From contig CAYXTP010000008.1 of assembly GCA_964467985.1 (NCBI GenBank), positions 154,668 through 218,667 on the forward strand: 64,000 nucleotides of DNA, written 5' to 3'. The notes below the pieces were generated by a model, which had not been told where the DNA came from, did no database searches, and worked only from the letters and a program-made list of their open reading frames with translations. Positions 17,203 to 26,200 of the stretch are shown piece after piece (the first letter of the stretch is position 1; every line of letters begins with the position of its first letter). Origin of the DNA: GCA-2720975 sp964467985 (GTDB lineage: Bacteria; Planctomycetota; UBA1135; GCA-002686595). The position numbers and the translations under genes are program-made.

Positions 17203-19127
17203 TTGTAGCTGCGGGTGGTGAGTTGGACCGTGTCGAAGGAGAGTTCTTCGGTGTGACGCTGGGTGGCTTCACCCTCGCGATGCTCCCAGGCGGTGACGTG
17301 ACAGAAGTCCTCGTCATTGCGTTGGGCTTCGTTCTCGGGCGTCTGGTGCTCCTCACGGAAGTGACCGCCGCAGGACTCCTCGCGCTGTAGCGCATCGCTG
17401 ACCATCAATTCGCCAAACTCCATGAAGTCTGCCACGCGACCGGCGTGCTCGAGGTTCTGGTTGAGGGACTGAGCGTCGCCCAAGACTCGCACGTCTTGCC
17501 AGAACGACTCCCGCAACGCGCGAATGGATGCTCGAGCAGATTCCAGGCCGGCGCGCTCGCGAGCCATACCGCACTGGTTCCAGCAGATCAGGCCGAGTTC
17601 GCGGTGGAAGGAATCCACCGTGCGCGAGCCCTGGACCGCAAGTAGCGCCTCAAAGCGATTCCTCGAGGAGGCTTCGGCCTCGGCGAACGCGTCGTGGGAT
17701 GTGTCCACTTCCTGCAAAGCACGGCCAGCGAGATGGCTGGCGATGGTTGCGGGGACGACGAAGTAGCCATCGGCTAGGCCCTGCATCAGGGCGCTGGCGC
17801 CCAAGCGGTTGGCGCCGTGGTCGGAGAAGTTGGCTTCACCGAGCACGAACAGGCCTGGCACGGTGCTCTCCAAGTTGTAATCGACCCACAATCCGCCCAT
17901 CGTGTAGTGCACGGCCGGGAAGATGCGCATGGGGGAGGTGTAGGGGTCCTCGCCAGTGATGCGCGAGTACATGTCGAACAGGTTCCCGTAGCGCGCTTGA
18001 ATCGTGTCGCGCCCGTCCCGTTGAATGGCATCTCGGAAATCCAGGAAGACGGCCTGGCCCGTGGCTCCCACACCGCGGCCCGCATCGCAGACCTGCTTGG
18101 CATTGCGGGAGGCCACATCGCGCGGGACCAGGTTGCCGAAACTGGGATATTTGCGCTCCAGGTAGTAGTCGCGCTCGCCCTCGGGGATGTCCGCGGCAGG
18201 TCGCATGTCGTCTGCGCCTTGCGGCACCCACACACGCCCATCATTGCGCAGGCTCTCGCTCATCAGCGTGAGTTTGGATTGGAATTCACCGTGCACCGGG
18301 ATGCAGGTGGGGTGAATCTGGGTGTAGCACGGGTTGGCGAAGAAGGCCCCGCGTTTGTGCGCCCGCCAGGCCGCGGTCACATTGGATGCCTTGGCATTCG
18401 TCGACAGGTAGAACACGTTAGCGTAGCCCCCCGTACAGAGCAGTACTGCGTGCCCGGACCAGCGCTCAAAGGCGCCGTGGGTCAGGTCGCGGGTCACGAT
18501 GCCACGCGCCACGCCATCCACCTCCACCAGGTCCACCATTTCCTTGCGGACATGCAGCTTGACCCGACCCGCATCCACCTGGCGCATGAGTGCGCCGTAG
18601 GCGCCGAGCAGTAGCTGTTGCCCCGTCTGTCCGCGGGCGTAGAAAGTGCGCGCTACCTGCGCGCCGCCAAATGAGCGATTGTCGAGCAGTCCACCGTACT
18701 CACGCGCGAAGGGCACGCCCTGGGCCACGCACTGATCGATGATCTGGGTCGAGACCTCTGCCAGGCGGTGCACATTGCCCTCGCGTGAGCGGTAGTCTCC
18801 GCCCTTGATCGTGTCGTAGAACAAACGGTGGACGCTGTCCCCGTCGTTCTTGTAGTTCTTGGCCGCGTTGATGCCACCCTGTGCCGCGATCGAGTGGGCC
18901 CGGCGTGCACTGTCCTGGACGCAGAAGGCGGTCACCCCGTAACCCATTTCCGCAAGGGATGCGGCGGCCGAGGCGCCGGCCAAGCCCGTACCCACGACGA
19001 GGATTTCGAACTTGCGGCGGTTGGCTGGATTGACCAGTTTCAGGTCGAACTTGTGGCGCGTCCATTTTTCGTCCAAGGCTCCGCCGGGGACGTTGTCGGC
19101 CAGTTGGGTGTTGGGTCGAATCGTCAT
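17199..19127 (-). CDS. sdhA: Succinate dehydrogenase/fumarate reductase flavoprotein subunit
   Basis: 642 residues, the catalytic subunit of complex II that oxidises succinate to fumarate. The FAD dinucleotide fold is at the N-terminus (VVGTGLAGASAAASLAEMG). The covalent-flavin histidine lies in RAHSIAAQGGINA. The substrate-binding region includes HPTCIPVHGE, and GANRLGASAL closes the FAD site near the C-terminal third. Length and sequence fit the b558-type enzyme with a single membrane subunit. It sits 16 bases after sdhC and overlaps sdhB by 4 bases. It works either as SdhA or as fumarate reductase; aerobic context cannot be judged from the sequence. Confidence 0.96.
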   Translation of the reverse strand: MTIRPNTQLADNVPGGALDEKWTRHKFDLKLVNPANRRKFEILVVGTGLAGASAAASLAEMGYGVTAFCVQDSARRAHSIAAQGGINAAKNYKNDGDSVHRLFYDTIKGGDYRSREGNVHRLAEVSTQIIDQCVAQGVPFAREYGGLLDNRSFGGAQVARTFYARGQTGQQLLLGAYGALMRQVDAGRVKLHVRKEMVDLVEVDGVARGIVTRDLTHGAFERWSGHAVLLCTGGYANVFYLSTNAKASNVTAAWRAHKRGAFFANPCYTQIHPTCIPVHGEFQSKLTLMSESLRNDGRVWVPQGADDMRPAADIPEGERDYYLERKYPSFGNLVPRDVASRNAKQVCDAGRGVGATGQAVFLDFRDAIQRDGRDTIQARYGNLFDMYSRITGEDPYTSPMRIFPAVHYTMGGLWVDYNLESTVPGLFVLGEANFSDHGANRLGASALMQGLADGYFVVPATIASHLAGRALQEVDTSHDAFAEAEASSRNRFEALLAVQGSRTVDSFHRELGLICWNQCGMARERAGLESARASIRALRESFWQDVRVLGDAQSLNQNLEHAGRVADFMEFGELMVSDALQREESCGGHFREEHQTPENEAQRNDEDFCHVTAWEHREGEATQRHTEELSFDTVQLTTRSYK

Positions 19128-19143
19128 CGGTGATGCGCAGCTC

Positions 19144-19806
19144 TCAGGCCGCTCCCTTCGAGAACATGCAGTAAATTGGAAAGGAGGCGAAGCCCACAGC
19201 CAGCGCGGTCGCCAGTGCCAGCGCGCCGATCCGAATCAGGGGGCTCCAGTTGGGGTGTTGAAGACCCAGAGTCTGGAAGGCGCTTTGGATTGCGTGGCGC
19301 AGATGCAGACCCAGGGCCGCGACACCGATCAGGTACAGGGTGGCACCCAGGGGACTGCCGAGCCGCTCGATCACGGCCGCACCCAGGTCATCCATTTCTC
19401 CGGCCAGGGTCGGGACGCGGAAGTCGATGATGTGGATGATCAGGAAGACGCCGACAATCAGGCCCGTAACGACCATGGTGCTTGAAGCGGCCGTGAGGTT
19501 GCCCATGTTGGCTCGCACCTGGTAGGGCTGCTCGCGTGCCAGCTTGTTCTCGCGGGCGATGCGCAGGGCCAGGGCCATGTGGATGACAAACAACGCCCCC
19601 AATCCAATTTCTGCTGCCTTGAGCAGGCCGCCCATCTCTTCCAGCGTGGCGGCGTACTCGTTGAAGCCCTCAACGCCACCGGTGTAGAGGCTGAAGTTTC
19701 CCAGTAGGTGAACCACCAAGAAGCCCACCAAGGAAAGCCCGGTGAGGGCCATGACCGTCTTCTTGCCGACCGACGAGGACAGGAATTGTCCGATCCAGCT
19801 GAACAT
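19144..19806 (-). CDS. sdhC: Succinate dehydrogenase cytochrome b558 subunit
   Basis: 220 residues from the ATG at 19806, where the frame is open upstream to 20166 but that part overlaps the divergent phosphatase gene. Five hydrophobic helices are visible, with histidines at membrane positions (for example VVHLLGN, VIHMALAL, IIHIIDF and LHLRHAI) suited to ligating two haems. This is the single-subunit membrane anchor typical of b558-type complex II, so no sdhD is needed. First gene of sdhCAB; the promoter should lie in the 135 bases up to the divergent gene. Confidence 0.92.
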   Translation of the reverse strand: MFSWIGQFLSSSVGKKTVMALTGLSLVGFLVVHLLGNFSLYTGGVEGFNEYAATLEEMGGLLKAAEIGLGALFVIHMALALRIARENKLAREQPYQVRANMGNLTAASSTMVVTGLIVGVFLIIHIIDFRVPTLAGEMDDLGAAVIERLGSPLGATLYLIGVAALGLHLRHAIQSAFQTLGLQHPNWSPLIRIGALALATALAVGFASFPIYCMFSKGAA

Positions 19807-19941
19807 GGGGATTCGTACGGGGTTGTGGGGCAGAGAAGCCTGGAAAACGGTGCTGTGGGGAAGGCAAGCTATCCGGCGCGTGCATGGGAGACAATCCGTT
19901 ATCGCCCACTTTGTCTTGCACGCCCATGCCGAACAGGATCC

Positions 19942-20589
19942 ATGCCTTCGACGAGCCAACCGACGCGCCTGCATCTCATACGGCACGGAGCGGTGGCCGC
20001 TCCTTGGAACGAACGCATCTACGGCGACCTCGACGTCCCCCTGTCGGACTTGGGTCAGCAGCAATCCAGGGATGTGGCGCGCTCCTTGCGAGGCTGTGAC
20101 CCTGCGGCGGTCGTGTCGTCGGGACTTTCCCGCACGGTCTTTCTGGCCGAACTCCTGGCGGGACAAGCGGACACCCAGGCCAGGGTGGATCCCAGGCTAA
20201 AGGAGCTCAATCGCGGAGATTGGGCCGGGTGGGACCAGGCCCAGGTGGATGCGGCCGAAGCGGGTGCCTGGGCGCGCTTCTGGGCGGCTGGAGGGGTGTA
20301 TCCGGTTCCAGGGGGCGAGCCACTTGGGCAGTTGCAGGCCCGCGTTGACCAGGCCCTGTCCGACTTGGGCCGAGAATTCGCCGGGACGGTGGTCCTGGTC
20401 GTCGCGCACAAGTGGGTCTTGAGGGCTGCGCTCTGCACAACCCTGGGCCTACCCATGGAGTCCAGCGGACGCCTGGCTGTGCCGCACACGGGTGGCGTCA
20501 CCCTGGATTGGTGCCCACGGGCGGGGTACCGGCTGCTGCGCCTCTCGTGGGCTGCCATCGGAGACTGGGCGCCCGATGTGCGCCCCTAG
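19942..20589 (+). CDS. Histidine phosphatase family protein (phosphoglycerate-mutase-like)
   Basis: 215 residues from the ATG at 19942, preceded by AGGATC as ribosome-binding site. The RHG motif LIRHGAVAAPWNER at the N-terminus holds the phosphorylated His. The second half of the site shows LKELNRGDWAGWD (acid) and VVAHKWVLRAAL (second His). The lineup resembles alpha-ribazole phosphatase CobC and broad-specificity phosphatases. A B12-related role is possible because a cobalamin riboswitch lies about 3.6 kb away, but nothing links them directly. Divergent from sdhC. Confidence 0.88.
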   Translation: MPSTSQPTRLHLIRHGAVAAPWNERIYGDLDVPLSDLGQQQSRDVARSLRGCDPAAVVSSGLSRTVFLAELLAGQADTQARVDPRLKELNRGDWAGWDQAQVDAAEAGAWARFWAAGGVYPVPGGEPLGQLQARVDQALSDLGREFAGTVVLVVAHKWVLRAALCTTLGLPMESSGRLAVPHTGGVTLDWCPRAGYRLLRLSWAAIGDWAPDVRP

Positions 20590-20613
20590 GATGTCGCTTT
20601 GACGTCCTGGGGC

Positions 20614-20877
20614 CTAGTTGGCCGAGGGGGGTGTTCCCCCGGGCCCGCCGGTGGGTGGGGGGGATCCGCCCGTCCCACCACCTGGCCCGGCAAATCCTGC
20701 GAGACCCCCCTGCAAGCTCACGCTACTGCGCAAATCGAGCAGACCTTCGCCCACGTGCGCCGCCAGCCAGATGAAGTAGCAGTCCACCGGATCCAGCGGA
20801 TCGTCCACAGCGAAGGCGGCTTTGCAGGTCAGGTCACAAACCCGTTCCTTGTCGATGAAGCAATGCTTGGTAGCCAT
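20614..20877 (-). CDS. Small Cys-containing protein with Gly/Pro tail
   Basis: 87 residues from the ATG at 20877. The N-terminal 50 residues carry four cysteines in the pattern KHCFIDKERVCDLTCKAAF and DCYFIW. The last 35 residues are Gly/Pro/Ser-rich and disordered. The cysteine spacing (C-x8-C-x3-C, then C) could bind metal or form disulfides. No family is recognised, but the ordered first half and biased codon usage support a real gene. Upstream sequence contains an AT-rich near-palindrome at 21033-21046. Confidence 0.55.
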   Translation of the reverse strand: MATKHCFIDKERVCDLTCKAAFAVDDPLDPVDCYFIWLAAHVGEGLLDLRSSVSLQGGLAGFAGPGGGTGGSPPPTGGPGGTPPSAN

Positions 20878-21032
20878 GGTCTGAGTGCGCTCTGCGCTTG
20901 CAATCCTACGCGGCGCACGAGCTAGACCCCAGGGCAAAGCCACTGAGGTTGAGGGCCTGATGCGGTCGGGATACGCGACCAACTCTGACAGGAAAGGCCA
21001 CCCAGACCCCAGAGGAAGACCTATTGTGCAAC

Positions 21033-21046
21033 ATAACGTACATTAT
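21033..21046. promoter_or_regulatory. AT-rich near-palindrome upstream of the small Cys protein
   Basis: ATAACGTACATTAT is palindromic at 12 of 14 positions and sits in a strongly GC-rich region, about 155 bases before the ATG at 20877. It could be an operator or part of a promoter for the minus-strand gene. No regulator is known, and the site occurs once in what I read. Confidence 0.3.
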
Positions 21047-21087
21047 CCGACATACCGAACGGGCAGGACAATTGGCTACCGGCGGGC

Positions 21088-22761
21088 TCAGGAACTCGAA
21101 TCGGGGATCAAGCCTGCCGCCTCGGGCGGGTAGCAACGCCTGATGGTCAGGTTGCCTTCGAGGTCGATCCACCCGTGGATTCGATCTCCCGCTCGCAGTC
21201 GATTGGTTAGCGCGATCTCCGCCTTGGCCGCGTGGGATTCCCCATTGCGATCACGCAGATTGGAGTAGTGGCCCTGAGTGTCGGCTTGCACTTCGTACAG
21301 CCGGCCGCGTGGGTCGTCCGCAGACAATTCCTGCGGCGGCAAGGCTTGGTTTAGTTCCACGATGCGCGGCAGGGACTCCTTCAGGCGCTCCAAGGTCGGT
21401 CCAAATTCATCGAGCAGCGGGTGTTCATGGGCCTCCTGAACCCAGCTACAGAAAGAGGCCAGGGCTCCTAGCAGATCCCGAGCGTGCTGAGCGGATTCCA
21501 GGGCCTTGCGCTCATGCACCCAGAAGCTGAGGAAGCGCAGTAGGTCACTCGCGTCCATTTCTTCGAAGACGCCAATCGGTGCTGCAAATTCCGCCAGCAG
21601 CGCGAGCGAGTCCAGTTGCGCATGGGCCTCGGGGCCATGGTCGCGTTGAGTTTCCCAGCGATGTTCTTCAATCATGGCCCCGACAACACCGGGGAAATCA
21701 GGAGCAGGAGAATCCTGGTCGCCCTCGTCTTCGGCGCCTGATGCCAATCCCAGATCCCGTTCCAGGTCGTTGAACAGCGCATCCAACTCCTGGCCGGCCA
21801 CGCGGCCCGCATCGAAACGCGCCACGGCTTCGGCTGGGTCGCACGAACCCGCGTCCGTCTTGGTCAGGTGCGCGTCGATCTCGGGGGCGTGCTCCTGCGA
21901 GCGAGTTAGTTCCTGCCAGGCGAGAACCAAATGCTTGCGGGCGACCTCCAAGTCTATGTCGGTCTCAAATGCCAGCTCGTCTAGCACAGCCCCCAAGACA
22001 TCCCCAGCGCCTTGGATCAAGGCCTGGGGATCAAAAGGCGAGGACTTGAGATGCGCTAATATGGATTCGACACGGTGGTCCGAAAGCCCCGCCGGGCTCT
22101 TCAAGAATGAACGCAGATCCCCTACCGGATCCTGGCTTTGCGGTCGGTGGCCGGAACCCCAGAACATCTGCTCCAAACCCTGCTGGGAGAGGCGCAGCAC
22201 CTTGCCCGGCGTCTTGGATCGGATCCGTTCGAGGTCTTGCTCAAGTGCCTCAGCCAACTGCGGCGAGCGGAAGATTGCGGCAGCGCTCGACGCGAAGTGC
22301 ATTCCGTCCGCGACGGGGAACAGACGGCCAACGAGCAGGTCTCCAGTGCGCAGTCGGCCGTCGCCCATGGGGAACGACAGCACGTAGTTTCCGAACCCGG
22401 CCACGTCTTTCAGCCAACAGCCCACTTCTGGCAGGGCCTCCCCCACTTCGAAGATACTCACGAAGGATTTGAGCAGAACCTCTCCCCGCTCCCCCAGATC
22501 GGAAGGGGACTCGACCAGCCAAGCCTCGAGCAGGTGTTCAGCGGGTGAACCAAACACCGAAGGGCTATGGCGCTCGAAGAGGAACCATTCCAGGTGCCTA
22601 CGGGCGGCGAGTAGGGCCTCGGCCGGATCGTGGCGCGGCGGATCGCCGCCAAAGAAGACCAGGCCGCTAGAACCCAGTTCTTCCCTCAATTGGGAATGAT
22701 CGCCAAGCAGGGCGGCAAAGCGCTCCAATCCGGCTTCGATCGATTCGTGTGTACGGGTCAT
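21088..22761 (-). CDS. Large cytoplasmic protein of unknown function
   Basis: 557 residues from the ATG at 22761 (a TTG three codons earlier is also in frame). There is no signal peptide or membrane helix. The sequence is acidic and helical, with a middle segment rich in Glu/Asp (about 340-375: DLERDLGLASGAEDEGDQDS). The last 70 residues are different: GRLYEVQADTQGHYSNLRDR followed by RLRAGDRIHGWIDLEGNLTI, which looks like a small beta-barrel. No catalytic motif or known family was recognised. Its neighbours (CvpA gene divergent, small Cys gene downstream) give no functional hint. Confidence 0.7.
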   Translation of the reverse strand: MTRTHESIEAGLERFAALLGDHSQLREELGSSGLVFFGGDPPRHDPAEALLAARRHLEWFLFERHSPSVFGSPAEHLLEAWLVESPSDLGERGEVLLKSFVSIFEVGEALPEVGCWLKDVAGFGNYVLSFPMGDGRLRTGDLLVGRLFPVADGMHFASSAAAIFRSPQLAEALEQDLERIRSKTPGKVLRLSQQGLEQMFWGSGHRPQSQDPVGDLRSFLKSPAGLSDHRVESILAHLKSSPFDPQALIQGAGDVLGAVLDELAFETDIDLEVARKHLVLAWQELTRSQEHAPEIDAHLTKTDAGSCDPAEAVARFDAGRVAGQELDALFNDLERDLGLASGAEDEGDQDSPAPDFPGVVGAMIEEHRWETQRDHGPEAHAQLDSLALLAEFAAPIGVFEEMDASDLLRFLSFWVHERKALESAQHARDLLGALASFCSWVQEAHEHPLLDEFGPTLERLKESLPRIVELNQALPPQELSADDPRGRLYEVQADTQGHYSNLRDRNGESHAAKAEIALTNRLRAGDRIHGWIDLEGNLTIRRCYPPEAAGLIPDSSS

Positions 22762-22940
22762 GGTTGCCAATCGACGGGTTCAGAGTGCATTGTAAAGCAG
22801 TCTCTAGCCCCGGGGGAATGGGTCCAGGGAGTACTTGGGTCAAAGTCCGCGAAAGACCTACCCGGCGATTCCCAACAAGTAGGGGCCCGGATTCTGGGGC
22901 GAGTCCCCCACTCCGCTGCACGATTCGTGCGGCTACCACC

Positions 22941-23528
22941 ATGAACACCTCCATGTCGGACCTGCCCTCCACTTTGACCTCACTACCCTGGATCGACCAG
23001 GTGGGTTTGGGGCTGGCTGGATTCTTCTTCCTGCTCGGAATTTGGCGCGGTCTCTGGTGGCAAGTTGTGCGCCTGCTGGGCGTCGTACTGGCAGTGGGTT
23101 TGGCGCGCTCGGGGAGTGCAGACCTGCAACCCCTCATTTCCGATTCACTCGAACTCACCCCGGCCGTGAGTCACGGATTGAGCTGGTTTGTCCTGTTCCT
23201 CGCAGGACTGGTCGTGGCCGCCCTGCTGGGTCTGATCGGGAAGAAGGCCTTGGAGGCGATGCAGTTGAACCTACTCGATCGAGTGGGTGGGGCTGTCGCC
23301 GGTGCTGCTACTGGGGCTGCGTTGCACGTGGCCTTGTTGGTCCTGCTCGGTGGAATGGGTACCAGTGAGTGGAAGACTGCAAACCTGGAAGGCACCCAGA
23401 GTTGGCACCTGCTGGAAGTTCTCGCCGACAGCCGGGTCGTGTTGGACGAGGGGGCCGCACAGAGCGTGCTGGCCCCGGGGGCAAGGCCGGCCAGTGGGCC
23501 TGGGTTGATCCTCGAAAACGGGGGTTGA
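22941..23528 (+). CDS. CvpA-family membrane protein
   Basis: 195 residues with four hydrophobic segments: VGLGLAGFFFLLGIWRG, QVVRLLGVVLAVGLA, GLSWFVLFLAGLVVAALLG and GGAVAGAATGAALHVALLVL. The second half keeps the CvpA-type glycine-rich helix after DRVGG. CvpA proteins are inner-membrane proteins of poorly defined role (colicin V production, envelope tolerance). The ATG at 22941 is preferred because it directly precedes the first membrane segment. It is followed immediately by the cobalamin riboswitch region, which belongs to the next gene. Confidence 0.8.
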   Translation: MNTSMSDLPSTLTSLPWIDQVGLGLAGFFFLLGIWRGLWWQVVRLLGVVLAVGLARSGSADLQPLISDSLELTPAVSHGLSWFVLFLAGLVVAALLGLIGKKALEAMQLNLLDRVGGAVAGAATGAALHVALLVLLGGMGTSEWKTANLEGTQSWHLLEVLADSRVVLDEGAAQSVLAPGARPASGPGLILENGG

Positions 23529-23562
23529 CTCGTCGAGCGCACGGGGCGTACGCTAGCCAGCT

Positions 23563-23740
23563 GTCAATTCGACCACCCGCGCGTGGGGGAAGTCAGGTGT
23601 GAATCCTGCACGGTCCCGCCACTGTGAGCTGCACGGGTGGAGTTCCATGGGGTGCCCGAGACCCCGGCCACTGGCGCAGCGCTGGGAAGGTTGAACTCCG
23701 CTCCAAGTAGCAAGTCAGGAGACCCGGCGCGTGGGGTGGG
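23563..23740 (+). ncRNA. Cobalamin (AdoCbl) riboswitch
   Basis: The conserved core is plain. GGGGGAAGTCAGGTGTGAA then TCCTGCACGGTCCCGCC and ACTGTGA match the GGGAA-GGTG-AA-CC-CCCGC-ACTGTGA series, and the B12 box CAAGTCAGGAGACCCGGC is near 23711-23728. Flanking sequences at about 23571-23582 and 23727-23737 can pair as the closing stem. No intrinsic terminator is evident between it and the next start, so translational control is more likely. The only gene immediately downstream on this strand is the secreted propeller-like protein at 23915, which should be repressed when B12 is plentiful. Confidence 0.93.
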
Positions 23741-23914
23741 ATCGCCGGTCCGGACGAGGCACGGCGCCCGCTGTTTCCCTAGGGAACTCCGGATTCTACT
23801 GCAGGTGACGATGGCATTGGCCATGCGCGACCGCAGAGGGTTCGAGCTTCATGGGATGTGGGTGCGGCCTGGTTTGCCGGCATGTTTCTGCGAACCTACA
23901 GGAATCCCCTACTC

Positions 23915-25216
23915 ATGAACTTATTCAAGCTTCTGGCGGTCTCGACCGCCTTCAGCCTTCTGCCCAGCAGGGCCGAGGCTCAACTCGTTTCCGACCCCGG
24001 TTTTGTTGTTTCCAAGACACTCGACCTGGGAGCCCCCAGTGCCTACGGCAGTCTGCTCGACGGCCGCTACGTGGCCTTTGATGGTCTGACCTTTGATCTC
24101 TTCGCCAGCGATGGTACCTGGCAGGCCAATTTGGGCAGCATCAGCAGCTTCATGTGGCCATCATTCGTTGAGGTGGATCCCAGCCAGACGTTCGTCATCG
24201 CTGGCGAGAGCTCCAACGGCAATCTGTTCAAGGTTGCATTGAACGGAGCTGGTGTTCAGCTACTGGCCAATATGAGTTTCAACTACGACCTGGCGTGGGA
24301 CGTGACACCCGGACTGGCCTATGTGAGCGCTGCCTTGGGCGGCTTTGGTGCTGGCAATGACATCGTTCGGCTGGACCTGGCCACGGGCAAGACGGCCATT
24401 CTTGCCCACGTCCAGGGGCCGTCTGGCCCCATTGCTGTGAATGCTGCCGGCGACCTGCTGTACGTCACCCAATATGGGGGCGCGAACTGGCCGCCGCCCT
24501 TGGGGCAACAGGACTTGGTGCGTTGGGACAATTCGGAGCTGGACGCTGGAATCCTGCTGGGCGAGGCGGACGCCGACTATCTGTGGGGCGGCCTCGACGG
24601 TGGATCGAGCATGGCCATCGACGGCTCCGACACACTCTTTCTAGCGCACACCAACTTTGCCGGTGACGTGAATGAGGTCTATCAGTTTTCCCCCGCCGGA
24701 CAGTTGATTGACACCGTGACGACCACCTTGACCTACATCGGCAACCTGGAGCTCTTGGGCACGGGGCCGGCAACCTTCTCAGGCCAGCAACCCAGCGGTA
24801 GGAGTCTGCGGCTTTACAACACGGATTACTTCAGCTTTGACGATCGAGTCACTCTGACACCCGCGCGCGCGCAACTCAATTGGTCGGGCCCGCCCGCCGG
24901 GGGCACCGGGCGCGGTACGTTCAAGTTGACGGGTGGAGAGCCCAACGGATTTGCGGTGATCATGGTCGCAAGTTCCAGCGCGGAACTGCCTGTGGAGGAT
25001 GTGGTGGACGCGGGTTGGCGCGCCCCCTTGTTCTTGGCGGTGAAGGCTGCAGATATCCTGAGGCGTACAAACGTCAAGGCGCTTGATAGCAAGGGGGAGC
25101 TCAAGCTTGAGCATCTCCAGACACCTGCAATTGAGGGTCAGATCCTGTTGCAGGTCCTGTTGTTCGACACGGCTATGGCGCCCCTGGGCAGTAGCACTCA
25201 CGCGATCAACCAGTAG
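23915..25216 (+). CDS. Secreted beta-propeller-like protein under B12 riboswitch control
   Basis: 433 residues from the ATG at 23915, which begins a clear signal peptide (MNLFKLLAVSTAFSLLPSRA, cut near AEAQ); a GTG at 23858 is open in frame but lies upstream of the signal. AGGA sits 11 bases before the ATG. Residues 25-300 show repeated short blade-like units with small hydrophobic strands and Gly/Asp turns (for example TFVIAGESSNGNLFKV, IVRLDLATGKTAIL, DLLYVTQYGG), as in YVTN/NHL-type propellers. The last 110 residues (from about 325) form another beta-rich domain with LTGGEPNGFAVIMVASS. No transport motif is present. The riboswitch suggests a role in cobalamin capture or in a B12-replacing pathway; compare the surface propeller BtuG of Bacteroides. 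That link is inference. Confidence 0.75.
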   Translation: MNLFKLLAVSTAFSLLPSRAEAQLVSDPGFVVSKTLDLGAPSAYGSLLDGRYVAFDGLTFDLFASDGTWQANLGSISSFMWPSFVEVDPSQTFVIAGESSNGNLFKVALNGAGVQLLANMSFNYDLAWDVTPGLAYVSAALGGFGAGNDIVRLDLATGKTAILAHVQGPSGPIAVNAAGDLLYVTQYGGANWPPPLGQQDLVRWDNSELDAGILLGEADADYLWGGLDGGSSMAIDGSDTLFLAHTNFAGDVNEVYQFSPAGQLIDTVTTTLTYIGNLELLGTGPATFSGQQPSGRSLRLYNTDYFSFDDRVTLTPARAQLNWSGPPAGGTGRGTFKLTGGEPNGFAVIMVASSSAELPVEDVVDAGWRAPLFLAVKAADILRRTNVKALDSKGELKLEHLQTPAIEGQILLQVLLFDTAMAPLGSSTHAINQ

Positions 25217-25302
25217 GTCGTGCGCGTTTGAGCGCATGGCTGTGAGCCCGCCGATCCGCTCGTTTCCCAGCTCCTGTGGCTGGGGCGCGGCGGGCGGCGG
25301 GC

Positions 25303-25926
25303 TTACTTCGTGGGTGCCAGCCATTCCCCTGGCAGGCGGAGCTGCAAGGGGCCCTCAGAGTTGGCGACGAACAACGCGCCAGGAAGCTGCCGGACGATGG
25401 CCTCAGCGCTCGCGCCGCATGCCGTGCCTGTGCCCCAGGAGAAAACCCAGTGCCCGTGACTGGCGCTCAGTTGCCAATCACCTCCCCCATCGCGTGCGGA
25501 CCCCAACACCAAGCTGGCGAGCGCCCAGGGCAACTGCCAACCGTCCAAGCAGGCTGGGGCGAGCAGGGGAAGATCCGTGGTCGGTTCTGAGAGCGTGAGC
25601 TCCTCGCGCCGGCAGGCCTTGTGCAGGAGGCTAAAAAGAATGGAGAGGCCGCGTGGTTCCCGGCGTGCGAGCAACAGGTTGCTGCCGCCAGCAGTTCCCA
25701 GAACGGCCAGGGCCCAACCGAGATCAGAGGCGGTGTGTCCGCTGCGCGCCAGGTCGTGCGCGCGCTCAGCGAACAACTGGCTGCCGCCCTCCATTGCCAG
25801 GATCGCGTTCAGACCCGTCAGGGTCTGGGTGACATTGGCCACCTCGTGAAGCAACACAGGCAGCAGGGCCGTGGACAGGGCATCCGGTTGAACGCCTTGA
25901 CTCAGTTGTTCGGCGTCCATTGGCAT
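25303..25926 (-). CDS. Histidine-kinase-like protein with H-box and degenerate ATPase region
   Basis: 207 residues (start ATG 25926 or 25920). An H-box-like helix LLHEVANVTQTLTGLNAIL lies at about 26-44, in the HExxN form used by HisKA-type dimerisation helices. The following 140 residues follow the length of a HATPase domain but lack the N-box and the DxGxG and GxG loops; the only recognisable strand is WQLSASHGHWVFSWGTG. This is the layout of histidine phosphotransferases such as ChpT, which keep the fold but not ATP binding. Not homology-checked. No response regulator is adjacent. Confidence 0.5.
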   Translation of the reverse strand: MPMDAEQLSQGVQPDALSTALLPVLLHEVANVTQTLTGLNAILAMEGGSQLFAERAHDLARSGHTASDLGWALAVLGTAGGSNLLLARREPRGLSILFSLLHKACRREELTLSEPTTDLPLLAPACLDGWQLPWALASLVLGSARDGGGDWQLSASHGHWVFSWGTGTACGASAEAIVRQLPGALFVANSEGPLQLRLPGEWLAPTK

Positions 25927-26023
25927 CGAAGGGTGCTCGGGGAGATCGGTGCGATGGCTTGCTCAGTCATGGGCGGTTCATGCTGCGCGCTGTGCCCCCC
26001 CGCGTGTCTGGGAAGGGATCAAG

Positions 26024-26109
26024 TGGTACCGGAACCGGGACTTGAACCCGGACGACCTTGCGGCCAACGGATTTTGAATCCGTCGCGTCTACCATTCCGC
26101 CATTCCGGC
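26024..26109 (-). tRNA. tRNA-Leu (CAA)
   Basis: On the minus strand it starts GCCGGAA and ends with an encoded CCA. The acceptor stem pairs fully (with one G-U), the anticodon loop TTCAAAA gives CAA, and the T-arm GGGTTCAAGTCCC is intact. The long variable arm is typical of leucine tRNA. 86 nt with CCA. Confidence 0.97.
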
Positions 26110-26200
26110 CCGGTGAGAAGAGTAGCCGCGGGGCGCGCTGAATCCAAGGGGCCGGAGCCGCCAGGTGAGTCGGCGGGCGGGCCGGGCAGCGACGCGGGAT

